Assembly: GCF_020169515.1 (NCBI RefSeq) | Contig: NZ_JAHMHW010000019.1 | Span: 25,902 to 89,901 of the forward strand | Source: Paenibacillus vietnamensis | GTDB taxonomy: Bacteria > Bacillota > Bacilli > Paenibacillales > Paenibacillaceae | DNA length: 64,000 nucleotides | Direction of reading: 5' to 3' | In this document: positions 43,476-51,853 of the stretch, piece by piece | Position numbering within the stretch: position 1 is the first letter of the stretch | Layout: the number at the start of each line of letters is the position of its first letter | The notes under the pieces: generated by a model | What the model was told of the DNA's origin: nothing | What the model saw: only the letters and a program-made list of their open reading frames with translations | The model's database searches: none | Translations under genes and position numbers: made by a program

Positions 43476-43907
43476 ATGAACGACAGTCCGAAGGTGAACG
43501 GGGAGCCCGCCGTGTTGCTGATCGACGGCCATTGCATGCTGTGCAGCGGTATTACCCAGTTTGTAATAAAAAGAGACCCGCACGCACGCTTCCGGTTCGC
43601 TGCACTGCAATCGGAGGCCGGACAGAAGCTGCTGCTGGAAGGCAACCTGCCTCAAGACGATTTTCATACATTCGTCATGGTGGAAGACGGGCAGTATTAT
43701 TTGAAATCGGAAGCTGCGCTCCGTGTGTTCCGCAAGCTGAAAGGATTTTGGCCGCTCCTCTACGCCTGCAGGGCGGTTCCGGTTTCCTGGAGAAACCGGG
43801 TTTATGACGCGATCGCTTACAACCGGAACCGCTTGTTCGGCAGGTCTGAGGAATGCTTGCTTCCGGGACCCGATATCAGGGCACGTTTCCTTAACGGCGG
43901 ACATTAA
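43476..43907 (+). CDS. DCC-family thiol-disulfide oxidoreductase-like protein
   Basis: 143 residues. The family signature D-G-H-C-M-L-C near residue 20 (DxxCxxC) and a C-terminal RNRLFGR segment mark DUF393/DCC proteins, thioredoxin-related and of uncertain substrate. The ATG at 43476 follows GGGGAGG; an earlier in-frame ATG at 43449 precedes that site. First of three genes with the SRPBCC-DoxX and DUF4166 proteins. Confidence 0.87.
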   Translation: MNDSPKVNGEPAVLLIDGHCMLCSGITQFVIKRDPHARFRFAALQSEAGQKLLLEGNLPQDDFHTFVMVEDGQYYLKSEAALRVFRKLKGFWPLLYACRAVPVSWRNRVYDAIAYNRNRLFGRSEECLLPGPDIRARFLNGGH

Positions 43908-43933
43908 AGAGTGGTAATAGGAGGACAAGACCG

Positions 43934-44905
43934 ATGAGACAGAAGCCCATCTATGTCGAACTGGACATGAAAACGACTCTTCCCGAGCTTTGGGAGCATA
44001 CGCAAAATCCGCAGCTTCACGAGCGCTGGGATTTAAGGTTTTCGGAAATCCGTTACTTACCGCGTACAGGCGCACAGGAGCCGCAATCCTTTCAGTATAA
44101 AACCCGGATCGGCTTCGGCTTGTCGGTCGCCGGCACCGGGAAGACGTTTACCCCGAGGCTGCAAAAAACGTCCGAAAAATTATCCGTGTTAGCCTTCGAT
44201 TCGAAGCAGCCGATTTCCCTGATCCGCGAGGGCAGCGGCTTCTGGAAATACGTGCAGAACGGAAGCGGGATTTCTTTTTTAACCGTATTCGATTATCGGA
44301 CGCGCTTTGGATTGGCGGGGCGGCTGCTCGACCGGCTCGTATTCAGGCCGCTGTTCGGCTATGCGACGGCTTGGAGCTTTGACAGGCTGCGCATTTGGCT
44401 TGAGCACCGGATTCCACCGGCCGTAATTGCTGAAAGGGCGCTGGTTCATTACGCCTGTGTCCTGGCGCTCGCACTGCTGTGGTGCTATCAGGGCTTGGTG
44501 CCGAAGCTGATGTTTCCCGAAGCAGGCGAGCTGACGTTATTGCGGCGAGTAAGCTGGATTGGCGGGAATGAGCTTGGAATGCTTCGTCTGCTTGGCTGCG
44601 CGGAGATCGTGATCGGCATTCTGAGTGCATTTTTGCATCGGAGCGGCCTGATGGCCGCGCTTCAGGCGGCGGCACTGCTGCTTCTGACGCTGCCTGCGCT
44701 GCTATTTGCCCCGGAGCTGCTCCGGGCTCCTTTTAACCCGGTCACGCTGGCCGTTCCGATGCTTGGCTTTATCGCAATCGCCCGTCTCACCTGCCGACAT
44801 TTGCCGGATGCCGGGAGATGCAAGCGTAAACCGGAAAAAAGAAAGAAAGGAGGCATACCGCATGGCATCGATTTACGAGCGGATGCTCGGTCAGGACTTC
44901 GCTAA
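43934..44905 (+). CDS. SRPBCC-DoxX-like fusion protein
   Basis: 323 residues. The N-terminal part (1-150) resembles an SRPBCC ligand-binding domain (VELDMKTTLPELWEHTQNPQLHERWD). The C-terminal part (about 165-300) has four hydrophobic helices like a DoxX membrane domain (ALVHYACVLALALLWCYQGLVPKL, GCAEIVIGILSAFL). The last 15 residues are read over the start of the next gene (44-base overlap), so the two are tightly coupled. Probably anchors a lipid- or quinone-like ligand domain at the membrane; the function is inferred from folds only. Confidence 0.75.
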   Translation: MRQKPIYVELDMKTTLPELWEHTQNPQLHERWDLRFSEIRYLPRTGAQEPQSFQYKTRIGFGLSVAGTGKTFTPRLQKTSEKLSVLAFDSKQPISLIREGSGFWKYVQNGSGISFLTVFDYRTRFGLAGRLLDRLVFRPLFGYATAWSFDRLRIWLEHRIPPAVIAERALVHYACVLALALLWCYQGLVPKLMFPEAGELTLLRRVSWIGGNELGMLRLLGCAEIVIGILSAFLHRSGLMAALQAAALLLLTLPALLFAPELLRAPFNPVTLAVPMLGFIAIARLTCRHLPDAGRCKRKPEKRKKGGIPHGIDLRADARSGLR

Positions 44906-45539
44906 GCTTCATCCCCGCATCCGGCAGCGCTTCGGAATTAGCAGCGGGGATGGGATTGCCTCCGTCGGCTGCGGCGAGATGCAGCGGATCTGGTACAACA
45001 AGCTGGCGGCCGTTCCCTTGTATATCGGGACGTTCCGTCATATCATGTTTCCGCAAAGGGGCGGCAATATCCCGTTTTCAATCGAAAATTACGCCTACCG
45101 GGACCGCTTCGGCCGCGAAACGGTCAGCTGGATCCGGAAGTTTAAATTTCCCGGTGCGGTGCGCCATTTTGATGCTACGATGATCTACAGCGAGGAACGG
45201 GAGCGGATCGTCGATTATTTGGGCAACAAGCAGCATTTAGCGGTCGATCTTGAAGTAAGCGCGTCTCCGGAAGGCGGAATTCGGATCCGTTCGGGCGAAC
45301 AGCGCTTCTATGAGGGGTTCCTTCAATTCCGGTTCCCAAGGCTGCTGACCGGCAGTGCGGATGTACATGAATGGTACGACGAGCATGAGGAGCGGTATAA
45401 AATTACGGTTGATGTGCAAAGCCCGATTCTCGGTCCGGTGTTTCGATACGAAGGCGTCTTTCAAGCCGATTTTATCCCCGTGAAGCAAGAAGCGATACCG
45501 ATAGGCATTAAGCCTCTCAGGGAGGAGAGGAGAGAATAA
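44862..45539 (+). CDS. DUF4166 domain protein
   Basis: 225 residues, soluble. DUF4166 signature regions: SIYERMLGQDFAKLHP at the start, GNIPFSIENYAYRD in the middle and the C-terminal GPVFRYEGVF. Function unknown. AAAGGAGG lies 9 bases before the ATG, inside the previous coding region. Often next to DCC/DoxX genes. Confidence 0.85.
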   Translation: MASIYERMLGQDFAKLHPRIRQRFGISSGDGIASVGCGEMQRIWYNKLAAVPLYIGTFRHIMFPQRGGNIPFSIENYAYRDRFGRETVSWIRKFKFPGAVRHFDATMIYSEERERIVDYLGNKQHLAVDLEVSASPEGGIRIRSGEQRFYEGFLQFRFPRLLTGSADVHEWYDEHEERYKITVDVQSPILGPVFRYEGVFQADFIPVKQEAIPIGIKPLREERRE

Positions 45540-45563
45540 CCGGGTGCTGCCGGATATTCCTTT

Positions 45564-45593
45564 TTGTCAGTTTTCATAGCCGCGTTGTATAAT
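45564..45593 (+). promoter_or_regulatory. Sigma-A promoter of the radical SAM gene
   Basis: TTGTCA (45564-45569), an 18-bp spacer and a perfect TATAAT (45588-45593). Confidence 0.7.
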
Positions 45594-45674
45594 AGAATTT
45601 AATGCCGGAAAGTGGACCGAACACGATGGCCCTCTCACCGGACAGCCGCATGAGGAAACGGAGCATACGACGCG

Positions 45675-46550
45675 ATGAAAAAATTTAAAAAGTTTTATAT
45701 AGAGACGACCAGCATCTGCAATCTTTCCTGTACCTTCTGCCCGCCGACACAGCGCGCGAAAGGGTTTATCAGCATCGAGGATTTCAAAAAAACGCTGGAT
45801 CAGGTGAAGCCTCATACCGACTATATTTATTTTCACGTCAAGGGCGAACCGCTGCTGCATCCTAAAATCGACGAGCTGCTGGATATTAGCCACGAGAAGG
45901 GCTTTAAGGTGAATATCACCTCCAACGGCACGCTGATCTCGAAAAACAAAACCAAGCTTCTGAACAAGCCTGCGCTTCGCCAAATGAATTTTTCGCTGCA
46001 CAGCTTTGACGGCCACCCGGGCTCGGAGGATAAAGCGGGATATTTGGCTGACATCCTGTCGTTTGTGAATGAAGCGGTCGCTTCTTCGAACATTATTATT
46101 TCGTTCCGGCTGTGGAACCTCGACATGGATAACGAAACGAACCAGCAGAGACAAAAAAACCGGGAGCTGCTCGGCATGATCGAGGAGGCCTTCGGCCTCG
46201 ACTACAAAATCGATGAGAAATTTATCCCGGGCTCTGGCGTCAAAATCGCGGACCGCATCTATTTGAACCAGGATCCCGAATTTAAATGGCCGGATTTGAA
46301 GGAGCCCGAGGACGACGGCAAAGGCTTCTGCTACGCGCTGCGCAATCAGGCCGGCATCCTGATCGACGGCACGGTCATTCCGTGCTGCCTGGATGGGGAG
46401 GGCGTCATTAACCTTGGCAACATCCATCACGACCATTTCTCCGATATTATTGAGAACGAAAGGTCGACGAAGCTGTACGAGGGCTTCTCGAGGCGGGTCG
46501 CGGTCGAGGAGCTGTGCCGCAAATGCGGCTACCGCCAGCGTTTCGGCTGA
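45675..46550 (+). CDS. Radical SAM protein with SPASM-like C-terminus
   Basis: 291 residues. The [4Fe-4S]/SAM cysteines are in CNLSCTFC near residue 13-20; the TIM-barrel core includes YIYFHVKGEPLLHP and NITSNGTLI. C-terminal cysteines (IPCCLDGEG and LCRKCGYRQRF) fit a SPASM-type auxiliary cluster. No peptide precursor gene is obvious nearby, so the substrate is open. Has its own promoter. Confidence 0.9.
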   Translation: MKKFKKFYIETTSICNLSCTFCPPTQRAKGFISIEDFKKTLDQVKPHTDYIYFHVKGEPLLHPKIDELLDISHEKGFKVNITSNGTLISKNKTKLLNKPALRQMNFSLHSFDGHPGSEDKAGYLADILSFVNEAVASSNIIISFRLWNLDMDNETNQQRQKNRELLGMIEEAFGLDYKIDEKFIPGSGVKIADRIYLNQDPEFKWPDLKEPEDDGKGFCYALRNQAGILIDGTVIPCCLDGEGVINLGNIHHDHFSDIIENERSTKLYEGFSRRVAVEELCRKCGYRQRFG

Positions 46551-46571
46551 AGCGAAGAGCCGCTTGCAAAT

Positions 46572-46610
46572 AAACCCCTGCCGCGAATTTTGTCGGTTCA
46601 GGGGTTTTGT
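46572..46610 (+). terminator. Terminator after the radical SAM gene
   Basis: AAACCCCTG (46572-46580) pairs with CAGGGGTTT (46599-46607), 18-nt loop, short T tract. Confidence 0.75.
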
Positions 46611-46678
46611 GATATGATTTGAGACGAGCTGGAAATATATAAATCTATCATTCCAGTAGATAGGAGAGGAAGCGACTT

Positions 46679-47521
46679 ATGGATTTTTTAACAATGTTAA
46701 AAGCGATTATTTTGGGCTTGGTGGAAGGTCTGACCGAGTTCGCGCCCGTCTCCTCGACCGGACATATGGTTATCGTCGACGGTATGTGGCTGAAATCGGA
46801 GCAGTTCCTGGGCAAGTATGTGGCGAATACGTTCAAAATCGTCATCCAGCTGGGCTCGATTCTGGCCGTCATCATTTTGTTCCGGAACCGGTTCATTGAG
46901 CTGCTCGGACTCAACTTCGGCCGGAAGACGGCGGATGCCGCCGGCGCTACGTCAGGCAAAAAGCTCAAGCTTACCCATGTGCTGGTCGGCCTTCTTCCTG
47001 CGGGGGTGTTCGGCTTGCTGTTCGAAGACTTCATAGACGAGCATCTATTCTCGGTTCAGACCGTATTAATCGGTCTTGTCATCGGAGCGGTGCTCATGAT
47101 CGTCGCGGACAGGCTGAGACCGGCCAAGCCGAAGACGGAATCGGTGGATCAGATTACATATAAGCAGGCGCTGAGCATTGGCCTCTTTCAATGCTTGTCC
47201 TTATGGCCGGGCTTCTCCCGGTCGGGCTCGACGATTTCCGGCGGCGTCCTGCTCGGCATGAGCCATCGCGCGGCGGCCGACTTTACTTTCATTATGGCCG
47301 TTCCGATTATGGCCGGAGCGAGTACGCTCTCGCTTCTGAAAAATTGGGAGTATTTCACGCTGGAGGATTTGCCGTTTTTTATTGCGGGATTTGTTAGCGC
47401 CTTTGTTTTTGCCATCATTTCTATCCGCTTCTTCCTGAAGCTGATCAACAAAATCAAACTGGTCCCTTTTGCGATATACCGGATCGTGCTTGCCGCCATT
47501 ATCTATATCGTTTATTTTTAA
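46679..47521 (+). CDS. uppP: Undecaprenyl-diphosphatase (BacA type)
   Basis: 280 residues, about eight membrane helices. Family motifs: GLVEGLTEFAPVSSTGHM (about 14-31, acidic pair and His) and GFSRSGSTISGG (about 180-191). Recycles the undecaprenyl carrier for wall synthesis and gives some bacitracin tolerance. GAGAGGAAG lies before the ATG. Confidence 0.95.
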   Translation: MDFLTMLKAIILGLVEGLTEFAPVSSTGHMVIVDGMWLKSEQFLGKYVANTFKIVIQLGSILAVIILFRNRFIELLGLNFGRKTADAAGATSGKKLKLTHVLVGLLPAGVFGLLFEDFIDEHLFSVQTVLIGLVIGAVLMIVADRLRPAKPKTESVDQITYKQALSIGLFQCLSLWPGFSRSGSTISGGVLLGMSHRAAADFTFIMAVPIMAGASTLSLLKNWEYFTLEDLPFFIAGFVSAFVFAIISIRFFLKLINKIKLVPFAIYRIVLAAIIYIVYF

Positions 47522-47526
47522 AAAAG

Positions 47527-47565
47527 AAAACGGCCTGTATCCTTGACGGATGCGGGCCGTTTTGC
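47527..47565. terminator. Bidirectional terminator after uppP
   Basis: AAACGGCC pairs with GGCCGTTT, with TATCC/GGATG inside; a T run follows on one side and an A run precedes on the other. Confidence 0.85.
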
Positions 47566-47569
47566 TGTT

Positions 47570-47812
47570 TTACCGGCAGGGAGGGTAGGGCATGATGTTC
47601 GCAATTTCGCCAAAGGTGTAATGGAAGGTGGCAAATTGGCTACCGTACAAGTATTGAAGCAGAAAAATTTGTCCGTTGTCGACGCTGCACAGAACGCCGG
47701 ATACGCCTTGGCCGTTGCGCAGCGAGACGCCTACCGGACGGCCGATGTAATATCCGGCCATTTGTCCGATCGGATCGGCCGATGGAAGCGGGCCGGGGGC
47801 TGGGGTCAGCAT
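47570..47812 (-). CDS. Small hypothetical protein, possibly Sm-like
   Basis: 80 residues. After a Pro-rich start, GYYIGRPVGVSLRNGQGVSGVLCSVDNGQIFLL reads as a run of short beta strands like an Sm/Hfq-type barrel (the GVSGVL and NGQIFLLQYL pattern), with a Pro-Tyr-Cys-rich end. I do not recognise the family; a spore-associated role is possible. AAAGGATGA precedes the ATG on the minus strand. Confidence 0.6.
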   Translation of the reverse strand: MLTPAPGPLPSADPIGQMAGYYIGRPVGVSLRNGQGVSGVLCSVDNGQIFLLQYLYGSQFATFHYTFGEIANIMPYPPCR

Positions 47813-47865
47813 GCAGAATCATCCTTTCTTTGTTGAAAAGTGCCTACAACAGCATATGCGGCTGC

Positions 47866-49062
47866 CTAACCGGCGGCACCCCGTTTTTGCGACTCGTAAA
47901 TGCCGGCCCGGCCTGAGAATAGAAAGCTGACGATGCAGCCGAGAAACAGGTATACCGCTCCGTCCGCTCCGAACAGCTCAATGCCCATAACAAAGCAGGC
48001 GATTGGAGTTTTCGCCGCTCCGCCGAACACGGCAACGAGACCGACCGCCGCGAGCAGCGGCACGGAAACGGAAAGCAAGCCGCCAAGCGCGCTTCCGAGC
48101 GCTGCGCCGATGACGAATAACGGCGTGACCTCGCCGCCCTGAAAGCCGGCTCCAAGCGTGATAGACGTGAATATTGTCTTGAGCAGAAAGTCAAGCGGCG
48201 AAGCCGCTTCCTGAAAGGAATGCTGCAGAAGAGGCAGGCTTAATCCCAAATAATCCCTTGTTCCAAGCAAATAGACGAGCGCGATAATGATGACGCCGCC
48301 GGCTGCGCTTCTAAGCGGAGGCGATACGAGCCACCGGCCGAACCACGCCTTCAGCCGCCGTGTGAGCTGCACGAACAGCATGGCGGCCAGTCCGAACAGG
48401 ATCGATGCCAGAATCAATTTGACGAGCAAGGAAACGCTGAGCGGCGGAATCTGCTCCATCGAATAATGGATATGCCTGATGCCCCACGCAGTCGTAACGA
48501 GATGGCCCGTATAACTGGCGATAAAGCAGGGCAGCAGCGCTTCATAGCTGAGCAGTCCTATCGCCAGCACCTCCAGTCCGAACAGCGTTCCGGCGAGCGG
48601 CGTACCGAAGACGGAGCCGAAGCCTGCGCTGATGCCGCACATCAAAATGATTTTCCGGTCGGGGGCAGCAAGCCGGAACGCCTTGCCGGCGGCCTCGGCC
48701 AGACTGCCGCCCATTTGCACCGCCGTACCTTCGCGGCCTGCAGAGCCTCCGAGCAAATGCGTCACTAACGTGCCGGACAGAACGAATGGCGCCATGCGAA
48801 GCGGGATGGCGCCGCCGCCGTTATGAATTTGTTCAATGATGAGATTGTTTCCGCGGCCGGCTTCTTTGCCGGCTTTCAGATAGATGAAGCTGACAAGCGC
48901 TCCTCCGGCGGGCAGCAGCCAGAGCAGCCATGGATGCGCGACGCGCGCTGCCGTCACCCATTCCAGACCGGCCAAAAACAAAGCGGAGGCCGAGCCCGCC
49001 AAAATACCTGTGACGCCTGCGATAAGAAGCCATTTGGATGAAAATTTGAGCAGTCCCGTCAA
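47866..49062 (-). CDS. CLC-F type fluoride/proton antiporter
   Basis: 398 residues, a full CLC fold of about ten hydrophobic spans. The selectivity motifs are those of the fluoride-exporting branch: GNNLIIEQIH where chloride CLCs have GSGIP, and GREGT instead of GREGP. It exports F- in exchange for protons. TTG start at 49062, 7 bases after AAAGGAGAG. The fluoride riboswitch just upstream confirms the assignment. Confidence 0.95.
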   Translation of the reverse strand: MTGLLKFSSKWLLIAGVTGILAGSASALFLAGLEWVTAARVAHPWLLWLLPAGGALVSFIYLKAGKEAGRGNNLIIEQIHNGGGAIPLRMAPFVLSGTLVTHLLGGSAGREGTAVQMGGSLAEAAGKAFRLAAPDRKIILMCGISAGFGSVFGTPLAGTLFGLEVLAIGLLSYEALLPCFIASYTGHLVTTAWGIRHIHYSMEQIPPLSVSLLVKLILASILFGLAAMLFVQLTRRLKAWFGRWLVSPPLRSAAGGVIIIALVYLLGTRDYLGLSLPLLQHSFQEAASPLDFLLKTIFTSITLGAGFQGGEVTPLFVIGAALGSALGGLLSVSVPLLAAVGLVAVFGGAAKTPIACFVMGIELFGADGAVYLFLGCIVSFLFSGRAGIYESQKRGAAG

Positions 49063-49084
49063 TAAAATCTCTCCTTTATACGCG

Positions 49085-49166
49085 CAAACAAAAGACTCCT
49101 ACCAGCACAAAAAAGACTGGTAGGAGTCATTAGCGTATTTACGCGGTTATGGCGAACTCCATCGCC
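49085..49166 (-). promoter_or_regulatory. Fluoride riboswitch with terminator platform
   Basis: Read on the minus strand, 49166-49118 matches the crcB motif: GGCGATGGAGTTCGCCATAA, a short CGC/GCG hairpin, then GCTAATGACTCCTACC. The aptamer's 3' part (GACTCCTACCAG, 49128-49117) also pairs with CTGGTAGGAGTC (49105-49094), followed by a T-rich run, forming the terminator that forms when no fluoride is bound. Fluoride holds the aptamer and allows read-through into the antiporter gene. The match to the Bacillus cereus class is nearly exact. Confidence 0.97.
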
Positions 49167-49406
49167 GTTTAATCTTATTTATTATATTTTATGGCATATG
49201 CGGCGGTCAACCGGGAGGGCGGTATACTCTCAATAATATTGGAGAACGCCCCTGCATTCGACAGCTGCGGATGAATTTCGACGGCGTTCAAGTCGACGAA
49301 TTATTTATAACGGATATTAATAAATATGTCGAAAATGACATGCTATATGAGACCAATTTTGAAAAAACAAATAAAATCAACACGAACTAAAGTGATGGAA
49401 ATTCGC

Positions 49407-49436
49407 TTGCCGCATTTTATAAATAAATCTTATATA
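49407..49436 (+). promoter_or_regulatory. Possible promoter of the ectoine operon
   Basis: TTGCCG (49407-49412), an 18-bp spacer and TATATA (49431-49436). It would give a leader of about 200 bases before ehuB. Confidence 0.4.
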
Positions 49437-49502
49437 ACATATCGAGTGCGGAGCATAAACCGCTTAATTGCCTACGATATGGGAGGATATGGGAGGATTT
49501 AA

Positions 49503-49601
49503 ATGAATAGTCCCGGTCACCCCCTCTCTGCCTATGTGAGCCTTTTATTTGCTGAATTATCATTCAATTCTGGAAATGACCTCGATGGGAATAGATGTTA
49601 G
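49503..49601 (+). CDS. Possible 32-residue leader peptide
   Basis: ATG 49503 to TAG 49599-49601 encodes MNSPGHPLSAYVSLLFAELS and twelve more residues. A good GGGAGG lies 7 bases upstream, in a small tandem repeat of GATATGGGAG. No run of one regulatory amino acid is present, so it is not a classical attenuator peptide. It may be chance. Confidence 0.3.
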   Translation: MNSPGHPLSAYVSLLFAELSFNSGNDLDGNRC

Positions 49602-49649
49602 CCTTATAAGTGTTCCAAAACAAAACGAAACGAAAGGAGATGGGAATAC

Positions 49650-50510
49650 GTGAGGAAAGCTTTTGCCGTATTGGTGGCAGTGCCAATGCTGCTGGCATCG
49701 GCATGCGGAAACAACGGGGGAGATACAGATACGTTAACGCAAGCAAAAAAACAGGGGTACATAACCGTAGGATTTGCGAATGAAAGACCGTATGCGTACA
49801 AGGATGAGAACGGGAATTTGACCGGCGAAGCCGTCGAAATCGCAAAGGTCATATTGGAAAGGCTGGGCGTAAAGGAGGTAAAAGGAGAGCTGACGGAGTT
49901 CACCTCGCTTATTGCCGGGCTGCAGGCGGAGAGGTTCGACATGATAACAGCCGGGATGTTTATAAACGAAGATCGATGCAAGGCCGTCAAATTCGCGGAT
50001 CCGGAATACAGCATCGGAGAAGCGCTGGCCGTAAAAGCGGGTAATCCGCTCGGTTTAACAAGTTATACTGCGATTGCCGGTCAGCCGGAAGTGAAGGTAG
50101 CCGTCATGGCTGGCGCAGTTGAAGTCGATTATTTGAAGGCGTCCGGTGTAAAGGAAGAGCAAATGCTGCAGGTTCCCGATCAGGATGCGGCGGTCAGCGC
50201 GCTGCAATCCGGCAGGGCGGATGCGATGACGATGACCGGTCCCGCCTTGCAGTCGAGACTTGAAGCGGCGGGCGACAGCAGTCTGGAGCGAGTTGCCGAA
50301 TTCGAACAGCCGCTGGTGGAGGGGAAGAGCGTACGGGGGTATGGCGCTACCGCTTTCCGCTTATCCGACGAAGCCTTTCAGGCGGCGTACAATGCCGAGC
50401 TAAGCAAAATGAAGGAATCGGGCGAGCTGCTGGACATTTTACAGCAATTCGGCTTTACGGAGCAGGAGCTGCCGCAGGACGCCACGGCCGAACAGCTTTG
50501 CGGTGGATAA
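49650..50510 (+). CDS. ehuB: Ectoine/hydroxyectoine ABC transporter substrate-binding lipoprotein
   Basis: 286 residues. Lipoprotein signal with the lipobox LASAC (C19). A bacterial solute-binding protein family 3 fold: ITVGFANERPYAYKDENGNLTGEAVEIAK at the N-lobe and RFDMITAGMFINEDRC at the hinge. The context (EhuCDA and EctABCD) and these segments match EhuB, which captures ectoine and hydroxyectoine outside the membrane. GTG start after AAAGGAGATGGG. First gene of the operon. Confidence 0.93.
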   Translation: MRKAFAVLVAVPMLLASACGNNGGDTDTLTQAKKQGYITVGFANERPYAYKDENGNLTGEAVEIAKVILERLGVKEVKGELTEFTSLIAGLQAERFDMITAGMFINEDRCKAVKFADPEYSIGEALAVKAGNPLGLTSYTAIAGQPEVKVAVMAGAVEVDYLKASGVKEEQMLQVPDQDAAVSALQSGRADAMTMTGPALQSRLEAAGDSSLERVAEFEQPLVEGKSVRGYGATAFRLSDEAFQAAYNAELSKMKESGELLDILQQFGFTEQELPQDATAEQLCGG

Positions 50511-50511
50511 G

Positions 50512-51162
50512 ATGAACGCTCCTTGGCTCGATTGGCTGCCTATGCTGCTGGACGGAACCCTCATTACGATCCAGGTCGCTTTATTATCGGCAGTCGTGTC
50601 GATTGTTTTATCTGCGTTGGCAGGATTAGGCAGCTTGTCCCGATATGCCGTCGTCCGGTTGATTTCAAGAGCCTATGTGGAGCTTTTTCGTGCCTGCTCC
50701 TTGCTTGTTCTGCTGTTTTGGGTTTATTTTGCACTGCCTTTTCTGCAGATCGAGCTATCCAAGCTGATGGCGGGCGTACTGGCTATCGGATTGAATATCG
50801 GGGCGTACGGAGCGGAAATTGTCAGAAGCTCGGTTTCGGCGGTGTCCGGCGGTCAGCGTGAAGCGGGCATCGCCCTGAATTTATCGGGAACGCAGCGTAT
50901 GCTTCGCGTTATCTTGCCTCAGGCAGCCGTGAGGATGGTTCCGCCCTTCGGCAATCTGATGATCGAGCTGCTGAAATCGACGTCACTTGTATACTTCATT
51001 ACGCTATCCGATCTGACCTACGAAGCGATGGTGCTTCGGAACAATTATTACGTCTGGACGCCTTATATTTTCGGCCTGCTTCTGTTGATCTATTTTTTGA
51101 TTTCCTCCTGCATCTCACTCGTATCCCGCTTGCTTGAGCGCAGGCTGGCCGTTTGGAGGTGA
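50512..51162 (+). CDS. ehuC: Ectoine ABC transporter permease
   Basis: 216 residues from the ATG at 50512 (a GTG at 50503 overlaps the ehuB stop). About five membrane helices, with the binding-protein-dependent permease EAA-type loop SVSGGQREAGIALNLSGTQRMLRVILPQA (about 110-138). HisM/GlnP family. Forms the channel with EhuD. Confidence 0.92.
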   Translation: MNAPWLDWLPMLLDGTLITIQVALLSAVVSIVLSALAGLGSLSRYAVVRLISRAYVELFRACSLLVLLFWVYFALPFLQIELSKLMAGVLAIGLNIGAYGAEIVRSSVSAVSGGQREAGIALNLSGTQRMLRVILPQAAVRMVPPFGNLMIELLKSTSLVYFITLSDLTYEAMVLRNNYYVWTPYIFGLLLLIYFLISSCISLVSRLLERRLAVWR

Positions 51163-51172
51163 ATCAAAAGTC

Positions 51173-51853
51173 ATGTGGGACTCCGAATACGCCGCCCAGC
51201 TTCTGCCAGCTTTTTTGCCGGCTTTTGCCGTTACGATCGGCGCGACGATTACGGGCTTCATGCTCGCGGTGCTGTTCGGTCTGCTGTTTGCCATAGCGGG
51301 ACGCTCTGCTGCGGCGCCGGTCAGATGGGCTTCGCGGTCCGTCGTCGAATTTATCCGAAGCACCCCGCTTCTGGTGCAAGCCTTCTTTCTCTATTACAGC
51401 GTACCGATGCTTACCCCGGTTGCCATGCCGGCTTTTGCAACAGGCGTATTGGCACTCGGACTCCATTACGGGACCTATATGTCCGAAGTATTCCGTTCCG
51501 GAATCGACGCGGTCCCGCGCGGACAATGGGAGGCATCGACAGCCCTGCACTTATCAAAACGAAAAACATGGATTTCCGTTATTTTGCCGCAGGCGATTCC
51601 TCCGGTCATTCCGGTGATGGGCAATTATTTGATCGTCATTTTTAAAGAGACGCCGACTCTGATGGCTATTACGCTTGTCGAGCTGCTGCTGACGGCCAAG
51701 ACGGAGGCTTCGGCGACCTATCGCGTATTCGAGCCTTATACGATTGTGGGTCTGCTGTTTTTGGCGGTTAGCTTAATCTTTTCGCTAGGGATTCGCAGGT
51801 TGGAGAAAAAATGGTCATTTGGACGAGAGAATGAGAAGGGAGGACTACGGTGA
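51173..51853 (+). CDS. ehuD: Ectoine ABC transporter permease
   Basis: 226 residues, five helices, EAA loop AVPRGQWEASTALHLSKRKTWISVILPQA (about 110-138). Second permease subunit. The ATG at 51173 lies 9 bases after GGAGGTGA, which overlaps the ehuC stop. Its own stop overlaps the next GTG. Confidence 0.92.
   Translation: MWDSEYAAQLLPAFLPAFAVTIGATITGFMLAVLFGLLFAIAGRSAAAPVRWASRSVVEFIRSTPLLVQAFFLYYSVPMLTPVAMPAFATGVLALGLHYGTYMSEVFRSGIDAVPRGQWEASTALHLSKRKTWISVILPQAIPPVIPVMGNYLIVIFKETPTLMAITLVELLLTAKTEASATYRVFEPYTIVGLLFLAVSLIFSLGIRRLEKKWSFGRENEKGGLR

Larger units (their letters stand above)
49167..49649 (+). other. AT-rich gap before the ectoine operon
   Basis: 483 bases. A 39-codon frame at 49271-49390 (MNFDGVQVDELFITDINKYV...) has an open in-frame stretch upstream and looks like the remnant of a larger protein, perhaps phage-tail-like, but there is no ribosome site. 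A possible promoter lies at 49407-49436. A 32-codon frame at 49503 follows GGGAGG. Composition is lower in GC than on either side. Confidence 0.5.
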
